From Takakia lepidozioides (Eukaryota > Streptophyta > Takakiopsida > Takakiales > Takakiaceae), in the NCBI GenBank assembly GCA_030704615.1, contig CM060731.1, forward strand, positions 76,426,756 through 76,490,755: a DNA stretch of 64,000 bases, in the 5' to 3' direction. Below are positions 12,601 to 23,310 of the stretch, one piece after another. Every line of letters begins with the position of its first letter. Position 1 is the stretch's first letter. The notes below the pieces were generated by a model. The model saw only the letters and a program-made list of their open reading frames with translations, was not told the DNA's origin and ran no database searches. The position numbers were made by a program, and so were the translations under genes.

Positions 12601-13023
12601 GCAGATTGCAACTTACAGTTTGCACACATGAATGAGTTGTAGGAAAGTACATGAACTAGGTTCTAAGTAACTGGAAGGTCTTTTGTACATAGGACAGGTC
12701 ATGGGCCTTTGTTGTAATGCAGTGGGTACGATCTGACATGCTGAATTGTGCAATCTTCTGTACAGGGTTTGGTATACAGCATTTTAGGTGAGACAGATGA
12801 AGCAGAGAGGCAGTTCCGCAAGTATCGCAAGCTGTGTCCTGAGACATTTCCAAACCGGACCTACCTGGATGAACTTATGCTCAATGCCAAGACAGTGTCC
12901 CGCAAACTTCAGGACAGGGAGCGTCACATGTCCACATCTGGCAAACATGCATTCAAGCCTCTGCGCCAACCCTCTGTTGGCAGTGCCTTTCCAAGTCCTG
13001 CTGGGGTTTCTTCTGACAACTGA
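9663..13023 (+). CDS. SG1: SLOW GREEN 1-like chloroplast TPR protein, five exons
   Basis: Exons inferred at 9663-9789, 10044-10831, 11848-11994, 12245-12325 and 12766-13023 give one frame of 466 residues. The first ATG is at 9663. The N-terminus is Ser/Gly-rich; a hydrophobic segment (TLGLLVGSVLLFLSLRLGLA) follows, then a low-complexity Glu/Gly linker, then TPR helices such as DFLERHPEDMKTLQGLLYLR, LKAQALEFVGDLEQARHAF-like, GNLQEAMQQYRDVTKDNP and FRPYLCQ. The order and the FRPYLCQG, YSILGETDEAERQF and ARALQG segments match plant SLOW GREEN 1, a membrane-associated plastid TPR protein needed for chloroplast biogenesis. Introns 2 and 4 appear to start with GC (after 10831 and 12325); both keep phase 0. 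The upstream exon is the least certain part. Confidence 0.85.
11492..11670. repeat. Dispersed repeat R2, copy in SG1 intron
   Basis: About 180 bases similar in the same orientation to 16,258-16,440. Shared strings include tgtggccat, accccacgcccag-like blocks and a common end near gccagaaatcctttgcac. It lies wholly inside the third SG1 intron. No coding capacity and no family recognised. Confidence 0.6.
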
Positions 13024-14427
13024 TAATCAGTCACTTTGGCAACCTGTTTTACGTAAGGAAGAGCTATGTCATGAAAGCATCGGTAAATAGCAATGGTTTA
13101 GTGCTAGGTATACCATTTTTGACCTAACGACTCACGAAATTTACCAGTAGTTGATCATGCAATGGTGGCGACTGGGTCCAAACTTCTAAAGACTATGTGG
13201 AGCTCTCCAAAAATTCATACACATGTATTGGGAGGTCAATTTTCCAGGACTTCTTCCAAGAGTTGCGTATGATGGCTCCCTACATAGCAAGGGGGCATGT
13301 GTGCCTCACAAACTATCTGATCTGTCTTGGGACGGGTAGTGGATATGTTTATATGAAGATTACAGGGTAGAGATGGTCACTCGGGGGGGGGGGGGGGGGG
13401 CGACGTCCATGTGTACAGATTAAAACATGGCTGCCTGAGCAGATTGAAGCTCCCTTTCCACAGTAAAAATCGCCTGCCAACATGTCACAGCCTCACCATT
13501 GTGGCTTTAGCATTGGTAGTGTTACAGCACTAGTTGTACATGATTGATATGCATGGACTCTCACCAGTTTGGTGTTGTCCTTGTCTATCAGATTTCAAAA
13601 GAAAGGTTTCAGGTGAGGACCTTTCAATTTGGAGTCATCTGCAATATGCCATTCTGCGATGTGGATATGTTATCAGTTTTCACCCCCTGCTCTTCCCTTG
13701 ATTGTTTGTACTACTTGAATAAAATTTCATCTTACTCCAGAGCAAGTACAACTCTTGTTTTTAAATCTCACAAAAAAAGGTCAAGTATCTCTGAGAGTTG
13801 AGTGCTCATCCAGGATATGTTCTACACAACCCAGCCCAAGTCCAGTTAACTTGCTGCTGCGTGCCTGCTTACCAAGTTTGAGGACACGAGTGTATGCCCA
13901 GTTGAAAATCTTGTAGGGAGGTGTTTGATCTGAAGCAATTTTGGAGAAGCCAGTTGATATTTGAAGTTCTCATCTCGTGGCAGGCATGGCTTGCATCGTC
14001 CTGAATCCTGATTTAGATCAGAAGCTGGGTGGAAGTGTGCCTTCCTAGAGAAAGTGAAGAAGGATCCTATAGGCAACCCAATCGGGAATGAGAGTGGTTC
14101 GCTGGAAGCATCTTGTCAGAATGTGGATCTTCATGTCCAGCTTTTTTTGGTTTTCTATCCTAAGTTAGCACTCGACGAGTGGAGATCATTTGCATTCCAC
14201 TTAAAGAATTTGCGATTCTAGATCAGGCCCAGGAAGTCTTCAATCTAGAGCCAAAGTTATGTTCACAACGGAAGGTCAGCGAAGCCTCAAAACAAGCAGA
14301 GAAGAAGTTTTCCCGACGAAGAGCGTCGTCTTGAACGAGAAGGTAGCGAAGAAGAGCTTCCGGCGGTGTATCACGTCTACATCCATCTACGATTCAAGTT
14401 ACCAGTCAAGCTCTGGTTCGGAGGACC
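13024..14427. other. Intergenic, contains G18 homopolymer
   Basis: 3' flank of SG1 and 5' flank of the monooxygenase gene. A run of 18 G lies at 13383-13400, a potential quadruplex or a sequencing-error hotspot. No gene was recognised. Confidence 0.5.
13383..13400. repeat. G18 homopolymer
   Basis: Eighteen consecutive G residues on the plus strand, about 370 bases after the SG1 stop codon. The assembled length may be unreliable. Confidence 0.95.
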
Positions 14428-17400
14428 TTGCATTTGAAAGTGGGCCCTGTACTAGCCACTCTGAAATCGCTGGACCAGAAGGCAGTGCAATCTTCAGAGA
14501 AGGGAAGCAGAATGGGTGAGAGGGCGGGTATGGTTATAGTGGGCGCGGGCCCAGCAGGGCTACTATTGGCAAACATGCTGTTGCAGGGGCAGCCCAAGCC
14601 AGAGCTTCTGCCTGTTCGCATTTTCGAAGCGCGTGATGATCCTCGCATTCCATTGCCTCCGTAAGCCGCTCTAACTATCTCATATTCAAAACTAGAGGCT
14701 GTTTCAGCAAGCCCTGATGTGTGAAATTCCTGGAGCTGGCTCTGTTGGGGTGAGGTACTCATGCCGAATAGAGTCATAGCCACCAAGAAGATTATCGCAA
14801 GTGAGGCATTTTTCCAATTGTCAGATTTATGTTACAGTGCATTTTTCATTATGCATTTCTCCCTGTGCATGTCTCTCCATTGTCTTAGGCCAATTCCAGT
14901 CGCTTCAGAGTGTCCAGCTTCAAAACCGGGCTCCTATGAATGATTAGCAGGGTCGGAACGTGAATCGTGGAATTCGAAAAAGTGGTGAAGCAATGTGGGA
15001 AATCCTCGAGTAGTATCAGCATGGAGGGGGTGAATTTCCTTCTGTTTATATTTACCTTCCTTCTGTTTCAATCACAAGATTTCGTGGAGTAGTTGGTCTC
15101 GCCAAATAGAACGTTCACCAAGTGATCATTAGACTGCTCCCAGGAAATTTCGTTTAACAGATTAAGGACACAGTAATGCATGTTTAAGGCATTCCATCTT
15201 TTGCTGTCTATACATAGTCCAGTATCTCCCAAATGATTCTCCCTGTATGGCAGTTACCAATCGAGGCAATACTGTGTGGGACTGAGTGCACGAGGCCAGG
15301 ATGCAATAAAGAGAGTGGAAGGACTGTGGGAGGGGGTGGCGAAAGAGGGCATGCCTACGTCCCAGTTCGTGCTGCACTCAGGCACCAGGAGCATCTCCTT
15401 GAAACGTAACCCAGAGAAGCCATCGCTACTCATTAACCAGCGTGCCTTAGCAGCCGCGTTTTTAACAAACTTGGAGCGCCGGTGGCCCAAGGACCACCTA
15501 CAGGTCGCCTCTGTATTACACCTTGTCAACTTCTGCCCTATTTCTCTCCTTATGTGTTTCATTTAGTCTTTGATCTGTACTTAAATGCTCCAATCCCTCA
15601 ACACGATTGTTATACCTCCACTGAACTGCCAGTAGTGGTCTATTACTCTTTGCCAGCTTCTGCCTTTGGCAAACTGCCCTTACTTGCGCAAGTTTTATAC
15701 CCCTGGTTTGGAGTTCTTTCTTTTGTCTTTAAAGAAAAAGGGTGCAAGCCCACACACAACGTGGGAACATTGCCTATGTACAGGATCTAGAACTGCCATA
15801 GAACTGCTAGCCAATCTGAGTCACCATAAGCATCGAATGAACTGACGATCCCCTTGAGCCCAACAATATTTCCATTCCTAATGGTTGTTTGCTGATGGGT
15901 CTGTGAGGTACTGAAACTTTAGTTCTCCCATTCACTGATCGTTGAAATTTGTCCAGATGGGCTTTGATCAAGTCGTGTTGTCTCGGACACGGTGCAATGG
16001 TGACTGCATTGATCCAACACACTTGCAATGAGGTGGGCCTCGGTCGAAGCGGTGTTTGGATTTGAAATGGAGGGAAAATGCACTGTAAAATGCAGTTTCT
16101 CTGGTTTTGCTCTGAAGAAGAGTGGCTAAATTTTTGTCCGTACAGGTACATTTTGGCGTGTGGTGTGTGAGAGCCAACTTTGGGGCCCAGAGTGGACAGA
16201 CCAGTTCTGTACAACCTTTTAGTAGGTGCAGATGGGTCCAGGTCAGAACTGAGATTGTACTCATTAGACGTTGTTTGCCGTAGCCTTGTGGCCATTGACC
16301 CCGTGCCCAGTTTGAGCGGGAACAAAAGGGACAGAACCTACCTCTGTCAGGGGCTGACGTTGGTAGTAAGACTTACCTTCATATATAGAATTAATCCGGG
16401 TTTTCCAGATATCCTCTAGAAATCCCTTCACACAAGCATCAATCTGCTGTGTGTGATTTGCCCAAAAACTAGGCCTCAGGAGGGCCTGGCTTTTGGCTCA
16501 GCCTCGAGACTTTCAAAGTTGGTAAACAGGGGTACAGGCACAATTCCCTTGATAGATTTGAAGAGAGCGTCTCTTTGGTGAGAGAACCCCGGACAGTGTA
16601 TCAGAAAATGAATACTGTCTTCAGATTGCCCACACAACGGGCAATTGCACTCTCCCTTTCCTCTCTGCTTCTGTTTGCTGTTCAAAGGTAGGCTTCCTGC
16701 TGAGTTTAAATTTCAGTCTAGTGCCGAGAGTGGGTAGACCCTTGAGGTCATCCAAGATGTCCTCCCCCATGTCACTGACTGGAAACAAGTTCAGGGAAGT
16801 TTTCTGCCCAACTTCATTTTCATCAGACAATCTCATGGCAACAGACATGGCTTTGGACACTACAGCCTCTAAGTCAGATTTATCCAGCAGGGTCAAGACT
16901 TGCGGATCCAGGTCTAGGTCCTTGAGAATCTCTTCTACTCTCTTCTGCCAGGACTTAGCCTGTTTGACAGGGCGGTCCTGTTTCCAAGATATAGAGTCGA
17001 TTAACTTAGGATATCTGGTGTTGGGCATATGTTGCAGCTGACCCCACCATCTGACCTTGAATTCATCTCGTCGGGAGCTTAAGGACGGAATGCCAAACTC
17101 ACCCCGAACAGCCACATTGGCTGTTTTGGAGCATGCTGACATACACTCCTTAAGCACCCCCACTTGAATGGATTCTAGAGACTTGAGAAGTGAGAAATGA
17201 GTTCATTCGCCATCGTGGCTTTGACTATCAACAGACTAACATGCCCTACACTTTTAAAGTTCTGTATGTCACTAAGCACCATACTCAGCACTTTCTAGGA
17301 TATGTTCCATTGCATCAAGCTGTTGGCATTATTAAATTGTGTGTATCAGTTCTCTTGCAATCACCCAACCCTCTTCGTTTCTCTCTCTTTCGCACTCAAA

Positions 17401-17633
17401 GGCATCCTTGAGCACACTCCAGAGATCGAATTGGTGATCTCTCAGTTATGGTCTAATATTTACTAGATTGTTAGCTAACAATTATACAGTTTTGCCTCAT
17501 ACAGGATGTTGTCATGCTTGAGAGGTTAATACAAGAGGAGGACGATATAGACATTGCCCTAGAGAGGTATTCACAATACCAGGCTCGTGAAGACCATGCG
17601 GCTGCCTACTTGTCAGAATTTGCATTCCCCCAG
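14428..17633 (+). CDS. FAD-dependent monooxygenase-like gene, exons seen, one key exon missing
   Basis: Four compatible exons are visible. Exon 14428-14660 carries MVIVGAGPAGLLLANMLL, the dinucleotide-binding GxGxxG, with an FEARDDPR strand end. Exon 15254-15503 joins in phase and carries RQYCVGLSARGQDAIKRV and LLINQRALAAAFLTNLERRW. Exon about 16166-16241 carries VLYNLLVGADGSR, the DG motif. Exon 17505-17633 carries a helical C-terminal segment (DDIDIALERYSQYQ). This is the fold of kynurenine 3-monooxygenase and related aromatic hydroxylases. The expected GD motif exon (GDAAH-like), which binds the FAD ribitol, was not found between 16241 and 17505, where repeat R2 and a LINE fragment lie. 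The gene may therefore be disrupted, or the exon has diverged beyond recognition. The start could also be the ATG at 14512. The substrate is unknown. Confidence 0.6.
16258..16440. repeat. Dispersed repeat R2, copy in monooxygenase intron
   Basis: Direct-orientation partner of 11,492-11,670. It begins just after the splice donor that follows the LLVGADGSR exon. Confidence 0.6.
16475..17163 (-). mobile_element. LINE (non-LTR retrotransposon) 3' fragment
   Basis: On the minus strand, 17163-16621 encodes the segment after the reverse-transcriptase palm of a non-LTR element (VRGEFGIPSLSSRRDEFKVR, then RWWGQLQHMPNTRYPKL). In a shifted frame, 16685-16476 encodes the terminal zinc-binding motif CPLCGQSEDSIHFLIHCPG (C-x2-C, H-x4-C), typical of plant LINE C-termini. 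The catalytic domain and endonuclease are absent, and a frameshift separates the two parts. It is a dead fragment within an intron of the monooxygenase gene, in opposite orientation. Confidence 0.75.
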
Positions 17634-17779
17634 GTGCGCTGGGTTCTTCCCTTCTTCTATCTTGGCAACATTGCCACACCTGCTTTGAGTAAAGTTTTTC
17701 CACCATCAATTCTTGCTCCTTCCATTCAGAGCCTCTGCTCTGAGACACTCACTTCGTATTCTGAGGTAAGACAGTAACT

Positions 17780-18434
17780 TCATTACCAGTTAAGTTCTTG
17801 TGCTTGCTTTGACCACTTTGGCTACCATCACAAGTGTGAGTGAGGTGTGAAACAAAGATCCCTTCAAGAATTTTTGTTCTAAGGGAGTTGGGAAGAGACT
17901 AGTTTGATCAGCTATGGTTGAAAGTGTCTGTTGCCTGGCGAAAGATAAGCTTGCATTGATCTAGAAAATTGCATGTCAGAGGCTTGTTGACAAGATGGAT
18001 GGTGTAAATGTGTGTAGATTGAACGCAAACATCAATGATGGCTGTCATTTGTGGAGCTTACCAATAAGATGGCCTCTGCCAAAGGACCAAGCAGCTAGTA
18101 ACCCCATTTAGAGATGAGTGTAAAGTTGTGCTTCGGTAGGATCCTGGGCTTTCCTATTAATCAGAAGCAGAGTCTCACTCACCACCTGCTGGTGTACATC
18201 CTTCCAGGTGGATGGCCTGTGAAGTGCTGACATTATGAAATAAAAACTTAAAAGAACCAAGCAAGTTCTACTATGGTCCCACCCATGTATGGTTATGGTG
18301 TATTTAGTTATCTAAAGAATCATAAGAGTGGACTCTTGATTTCTCAGGTAGGCTTGAACTCTCCAGATAGCTATGGGTAAGCACTGACAGCATGACCAAC
18401 ATTGGAACTTCTGTACAGCTTTTGGCTTCCAATT
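17780..18434. other. Intergenic, no recognised gene
   Basis: Lies between the last visible monooxygenase exon and repeat R1. Further C-terminal exons of the monooxygenase could be here, but none was recognised. Confidence 0.4.
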
Positions 18435-19038
18435 TGGCAGCTTGCATATACAATGTATACCAATCCCTGTCATGTGTAAACATAGGTTCCTCAGCATACA
18501 TGAGACGGTCCAGTCACAAAGAGCTGACAATTTAAAACATGAGCCTGCAATCGCTTTAAGTACTTTCTCCCAACCTTCCAATAGACTGCCCCTGTACCAG
18601 AGGACTGTAAGAGCATTGCAGTTTCAAGAAGCTTCAAGTTATCCAGACTGGGCATCGTTTCCTACTGACAGGTCCTATCGTACATGACGAAGGATCACAA
18701 TCTGTCACAAACTCAGGCGCACCACACATCTACAAGATTTATTGTGAACAGAGTGTAAGCATCCCAACTGCTAACATAGTTGCAAGGGGGAATTCATACT
18801 TAGAACTTCAGGTCTCAAGATAGACGTACTAAGGCTCCGAGCGCCAGGCCTGTTGATCTGTTGCGTCTGTGATCTGAGATAAAGGCTAGCCTTATCCCGG
18901 TGACTCAGTGATTGTTGGGTTCTTGCGCCGTTCGTTGATGGGTACCCATGACTGCCTCGGATTCATGGCCTGTCATGGCTTGGATGATGGCGACTTCGTG
19001 CAATCGATGGGCCGGCAAGCTTCTTCAACCGCCCTCTA
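18435..19038 (+). repeat. Dispersed repeat R1, uninterrupted copy
   Basis: Inverted partner of 129-509 plus 1692-1955. It contains the single gataggac (as its complement, about 18,667-18,674) that was duplicated by the hAT-like insertion in the left copy. Confidence 0.75.
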
Positions 19039-19354
19039 ACAATGTTGACGTCTTAGCAGAGACTGTGTCTGCTGATCAACCCACCTCCGAAGCAACATCT
19101 GTGATCCACTAACGGTTGTTCTTTCACCTTTCATCTTTTATCTTTTATTGTGTTTAATAGCCTTTAAGTTAATTATAGCTCCCTTTGCCACGATTGGCAA
19201 CCCAAAAAAGGATTGGCTAGGGCGGGGGTCACTGTTCTTGGCTTTGATTGAACCACGAGTATTTATGCAAAGACCTTGTTTCTACTTCTCGCTTCAGTCT
19301 CTCACCGCAGACCGTGGTGAAGTCCCGAGTTGAAGAGAGATTCTCAGCATCGCC

Positions 19355-20641
19355 TTGAAAATGTCTGCGCGCAAGGTTTGTCGCTGGGATCTCTTAGGGT
19401 GTCGTCCTGATCCACCAGTGCTCGTGTTCACGGACAAGGAGGTCATGGACAAGGAGGTGTGGAGTAGGCTACCGTGCGACTTACTGGACAGAGTGTTGGC
19501 ACGCGTACCTTGTAGAGATCTCTTCCGCTTACTGACGGTGTGCAAGAGGTGGCGATCCCTGCCCGCAACTCCAGGTTTTATTCATCTTTGCAATCAAGTA
19601 GGTCCCCATCAAATATTGGAGCCGTTCTTCCTCTTTTGCTTGGCTGATGATAGCATATCAGGCATGGTTATGGAGTTTTGGGATCCTTCAAGGGGCATGT
19701 TGCACAAGATGGACCTCTCATTTCTTACACCTCATTGGTTTCATTGTGACGCAATAGAAGGACAAGGTGTGTCACACCATCAACCATCTTCGCACATCCA
19801 TTCTGCAGATGGAGGTCTCTTTTCCATCAAATCAAGCTGTATCTGTGGGGATTTACACTTCACAGTGTTCAACCCAATGTCGAAGTGTAGCAGACGACTA
19901 CCTCCAGTGCCGACAATTTACCGAGAAGATAGCAAAAACTCTGTGGGGCAATTGGTGGTGGATAGCCGTACCGGTGGGTACAAGCTTATACTGGTATTTG
20001 GTGCAACTTTGCCTACCGGAGGAGTTGGAGTGAATAAGACTTTGGTCTACGACTCTATCTCCGACTCGTGGAATGAGACAGGAAACATGCCTGCACCTCC
20101 ACTGGGCGACGGATTTTTGAAGTTAGCCAAATGTGGGAACCTGATATACGCCATGATCTATCCGGAGACCTCTCGTCGACTTCAAGCTGGATCACTCTTC
20201 TACAAATTCTTTGCATATGACATACTTGGCACTGGAGTGTGGGCGGAGGTTCGGACACAGATCCCCTGCAATCACGCAAGTTCATTTGCATATTTGGTGG
20301 AAAGTCGGGGCCACTTGTTGCTGGCTGGAGTTGAGACGAGTAGCAGACTTAGTGCTCCGTGTTTATGGGAATTGAATGGCTCCAGTCGAGAGTGGAAGCA
20401 GTTGCCAAAAATTCCTGAGAAAATATCACACGATTTCTTTGGTGATCGTCATCAATGTGGCAGATGGTGGTGGGCATGGCGTGCGGAAGGGTGTGGTGAT
20501 AAAGTAATTGTGATGCGCTTCAAGTCACGGCAAGTGTTGGTGTTTGACACTCTACAAAAATCATGGGAGGCACTTCCCTATGATTGTCAGTACAGTAGGC
20601 CGCCCAAGGCTGGAAAGTTTTGTATAGGAGTAAATGTGTAA
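19355..20641 (+). CDS. F-box protein with beta-propeller-like C-terminal region
   Basis: A single-exon frame of 428 residues. An F-box sits at residues about 36-80: VWSRLPCDLLDRVLARVPCR followed by DLFRLLTVCKRWRSLPATP, with the usual Leu-Pro, VCKRW and W/L positions for binding SKP1. The rest has repeating strands seen in plant F-box/kelch or F-box-associated proteins, such as NPMSKCSRRLPPVP, VVDSRTGGYKLILVFG, VYDSISDSWNETGNMP, CLWELNGSSREWKQLPKIP and VFDTLQKSWEALPYD. It is likely a substrate adaptor of an SCF ubiquitin ligase; the target is unknown. The second ATG, two codons in (MKM), could also be used. A truncated relative of the C-terminus lies at 24,142-24,360. Confidence 0.9.
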   Translation: MKMSARKVCRWDLLGCRPDPPVLVFTDKEVMDKEVWSRLPCDLLDRVLARVPCRDLFRLLTVCKRWRSLPATPGFIHLCNQVGPHQILEPFFLFCLADDSISGMVMEFWDPSRGMLHKMDLSFLTPHWFHCDAIEGQGVSHHQPSSHIHSADGGLFSIKSSCICGDLHFTVFNPMSKCSRRLPPVPTIYREDSKNSVGQLVVDSRTGGYKLILVFGATLPTGGVGVNKTLVYDSISDSWNETGNMPAPPLGDGFLKLAKCGNLIYAMIYPETSRRLQAGSLFYKFFAYDILGTGVWAEVRTQIPCNHASSFAYLVESRGHLLLAGVETSSRLSAPCLWELNGSSREWKQLPKIPEKISHDFFGDRHQCGRWWWAWRAEGCGDKVIVMRFKSRQVLVFDTLQKSWEALPYDCQYSRPPKAGKFCIGVNV

Positions 20642-20829
20642 TGTTGAATGATCATTTCATGGATCACAGTTGCAAGTTTTATGACTCTTGGTTAAGTTTA
20701 GTGTCCAAGACATGTGGGGGAATCAAGGCAATGTTCAACTCTGAGTTGTGGGCCTGCACGGAGGAGGCATTTGGCAAGGTCGGGTGTCGTTCCTGCAGCT
20801 CCTTCCGAGGCCACATCTCTTAATTCTTC

Positions 20830-21397
20830 CCATATCTTTTCCATCAAAAGTCTGAACTGCAGTTGAGGAAAGGAAAACTAGTCTCTATATGTCACCCTGA
20901 AGCTTCTCTTGTGCGAGATTGGGCGCTGAAATGTTGGACTAACCTACACTATCTTTTATTTGTTTTGTTTGAAGAAGACCACAAAAAACTAGAGACAAAT
21001 CCGACACTGTCGTGTAATTTATGAGAATAAGAGTCCAAAGAGAACGCAGACCAGGTGGGTGAGATTGCGAAGTAAATTTATACAGATACCTGCAGGGGTC
21101 ATAATCATGCGTCAATGATCAAAGCAACTGTAGATTTTGATGGGTATTCATGAGGTTTTTATGAAGAGTGTCCATCTCAAGCTATGGTAGGTTTTGTAGA
21201 AATGCCCATCTATTTCAAGCTGAGACTCTCCTTAGTGCTGCATAAATAATTCGCTTCTGACTGTTGTGACACATGACCTTGCTGCACCTCTTCGAAACGG
21301 CATACACGAGCCTGTGCATACAGTTTTCCTGGCCTGCAGAAGTAACCTTTGTCTGGAGCACAGTGGACTCTATCGAATGAGCAAATACACAAGCCCT
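20830..21397. other. Intergenic, no recognised gene
   Basis: 3' flank of the F-box gene. Nothing recognised apart from short random frames. Confidence 0.45.
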
Positions 21398-21399
21398 CT

Positions 21400-22545
21400 A
21401 CAGCACAATAATCTTTGACAGTCGACACGCCTCGTGCTCCCGGCTTGTGAATTCCAAGGACGGCATCCGACCACTCACCGGAAAACTTGAAACCATTGGG
21501 TCGAATTTGTCTTTGATTGCTAAGAATTTGGCAACGACGGATGTCTTTTCTGCAGCTCCTTCAAAGGCCACAACATGATCAGCTACGCGGTCATCCAGTC
21601 TGTTAGCGACCTTCCACTGAGATGGATACCACGTTATGTCTCCAAACTCGTGAGAATGTGCAAGAGATGAGACAATATTCTCCAAACCCACGTCATCCTC
21701 GAGCGTGTTTGTAACAGCCCGTTTAAACATGGGCACCACCTTTAGGGTGACCTGGGACACAGCACCAAGTACTCCCAGAGAGACCCGGGCTGCCTTCAGA
21801 GCGTTCTCATCTCATCAGAATGTGAGTTCAGGGTTATAAGCTCCGCAAACCCTTTCTCTGGTGGTGCTGGAATGACGAGGCTGATTCCTGTCACATACTC
21901 ATGCAATGCGGTGCAGGCCCCGTTGGGTGGACGCACAGTTCTTGAGCGCAGGCCCCACGACGTTGCTCGACGGCGGCTGTGTTGCGGCCGCACAGGCTGC
22001 CCTCCCACAATCCGTTGAGTACGTGGCAAACCATGAGTGATTGAGATGGTGTGTAATCCAACGGCCCACAACACACGTGAAAATGACCCAGGACGCGTGG
22101 ACCTATCTGATCTGGTGCGCGCTTCCCAGAACGTACGCTCGGCTGAATAAGGCCGTCTCTTCGCGTTGGAGAACTCGGTTGCCCGGGCGCGAGGGCGCCA
22201 GTCTAGGAATGAACGTCTGACAACCTTGCGCGCCGAGGCCCCGCGTTATGGGAGCTGCGTTCCTCGAACGTATTTGGCCTGTGTGGCCCTGGTATGAGCA
22301 CCAGGAGCTAGCAGTCCAACAATTGAAACGTCAGCCCAGTAAGGCGAGTGTGAGAGAGCGAGCCCATAAGTCGCAAGTCTATCAATCAAGTCTCCCAACT
22401 GCACGCCGCTATCCACGGTGACAGTATAAGCTTCTTCATCTATAATAATGTTGGACGCATAATCACTCGTATTAATGAAAAGTCCTTGATCTCCACCTAG
22501 GCATACAAGCTTGCGGGTACTATGGCACTCCTTATTGACTTTCAC
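21400..22545 (-). pseudogene. L-gulonolactone-oxidase-like (GULLO) pseudogene fragment
   Basis: The 5' part (22545-22246) encodes an FAD-binding PCMH-type segment (EAYTVTVDSGVQLGDLIDRL, ALSHSPYWADVSIVGLLAPG). After a degenerate stretch, 21950-21796 encodes ISLVIPAPPEKGFAELITL and 21780-21480 encodes VSLGVLGAVSQVTLKVVPMF and HEFGDITWYP. These match plant L-gulonolactone oxidase-like proteins, flavin oxidases related to the last step of ascorbate synthesis, in the correct order. Reading is broken: a GATGA tandem duplication near 21,810 shifts the frame before ALKAARVSLG, and the segment between the first two blocks is unreadable. No C-terminal half is present. Alternative intron structures cannot rescue the 5-base duplication. 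Confidence 0.75.
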
Positions 22546-22764
22546 TGTTCAACTATCACTATTATACTACACATTCATATATGATTAGACATGCAATCAC
22601 CATTCAATGCTCTCTAATTTATCTTTCTTCTCATCTTCTCCATACACACAGCGCGAGTTTATGCTATGCTACAAAATCAACACCAACAAATAACCATCAC
22701 ACACTATATGTTGAAGTACTTTTAGCTGTAATTGTATAGTTCAAAGGGGGCCTTACCGTGCATG

Positions 22765-22954
22765 AAGCACCGCTAGAAAATTCGACACGTGTCCTTTTGT
22801 AAGTACCCTAGGGCGGTTACATTTGTGTAAGTATCCCCGCCAGGCTGGCTGTACAGGGTGTTTACCCAAATGTAAGGCGTTTGCCAGGGCCCACGGGTAC
22901 CATTCACCTGAGCAAGTGCCCTAAAAATACAAAGAGAATTTTCGACCGGTGCTT
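22765..22954. mobile_element. Candidate 190-bp MITE
   Basis: The ends are inverted repeats of about 19 bases, AAGCACCGCTAGAAAATTC and AAGCACCGGTCGAAAATTC, with two mismatches. There is no coding sequence. I see no convincing target-site duplication, so the superfamily is open. Confidence 0.5.
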
Positions 22955-23021
22955 TACGTCAAAATAAGCTCTTTTGTCGTTACAAATGCAGCAATATACT
23001 CTCACTTTGTGATGCTACTTA

Positions 23022-23310
23022 CTATGCAGACTTGTTTTGTACTTCCCCACCAAATATTAAGGCCCCCATTGAGTAGAAGCACATAGCCAGATTGGATTTG
23101 CGATCATCAAGATCATCACAGAAGGCTACCAATACATCCCATGTGCCACCCCTTTGAGCATTTGTCGCATACCAACATGGTCGCGGCACCACCAGCATGC
23201 AACGCAACCCTGCAGATATCACTGCAAGGTTGGGATCTATCATCCCATCCACATGTGGAAGGTGACATGACGCACAATTATACACATGGTCCTTCCATAC
23301 CTAACTAAGT
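23022..23310 (-). pseudogene. Gypsy integrase C-terminus/PHD fragment
   Basis: On the minus strand, HVYNCASCHLPHVDGMIDPN and LAVISAGLRCML match the C-terminal end of the integrase of the gypsy element at 43.2-45.2 kb. After a frameshift, another frame reads MLVCDKCSKGWHMGC, the middle of the same PHD finger. The fragment is diverged and broken, and it abuts the gag-like duplicate at 23,310. It shows that the PHD finger was already present in an older or sister lineage of the family. Confidence 0.75.
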
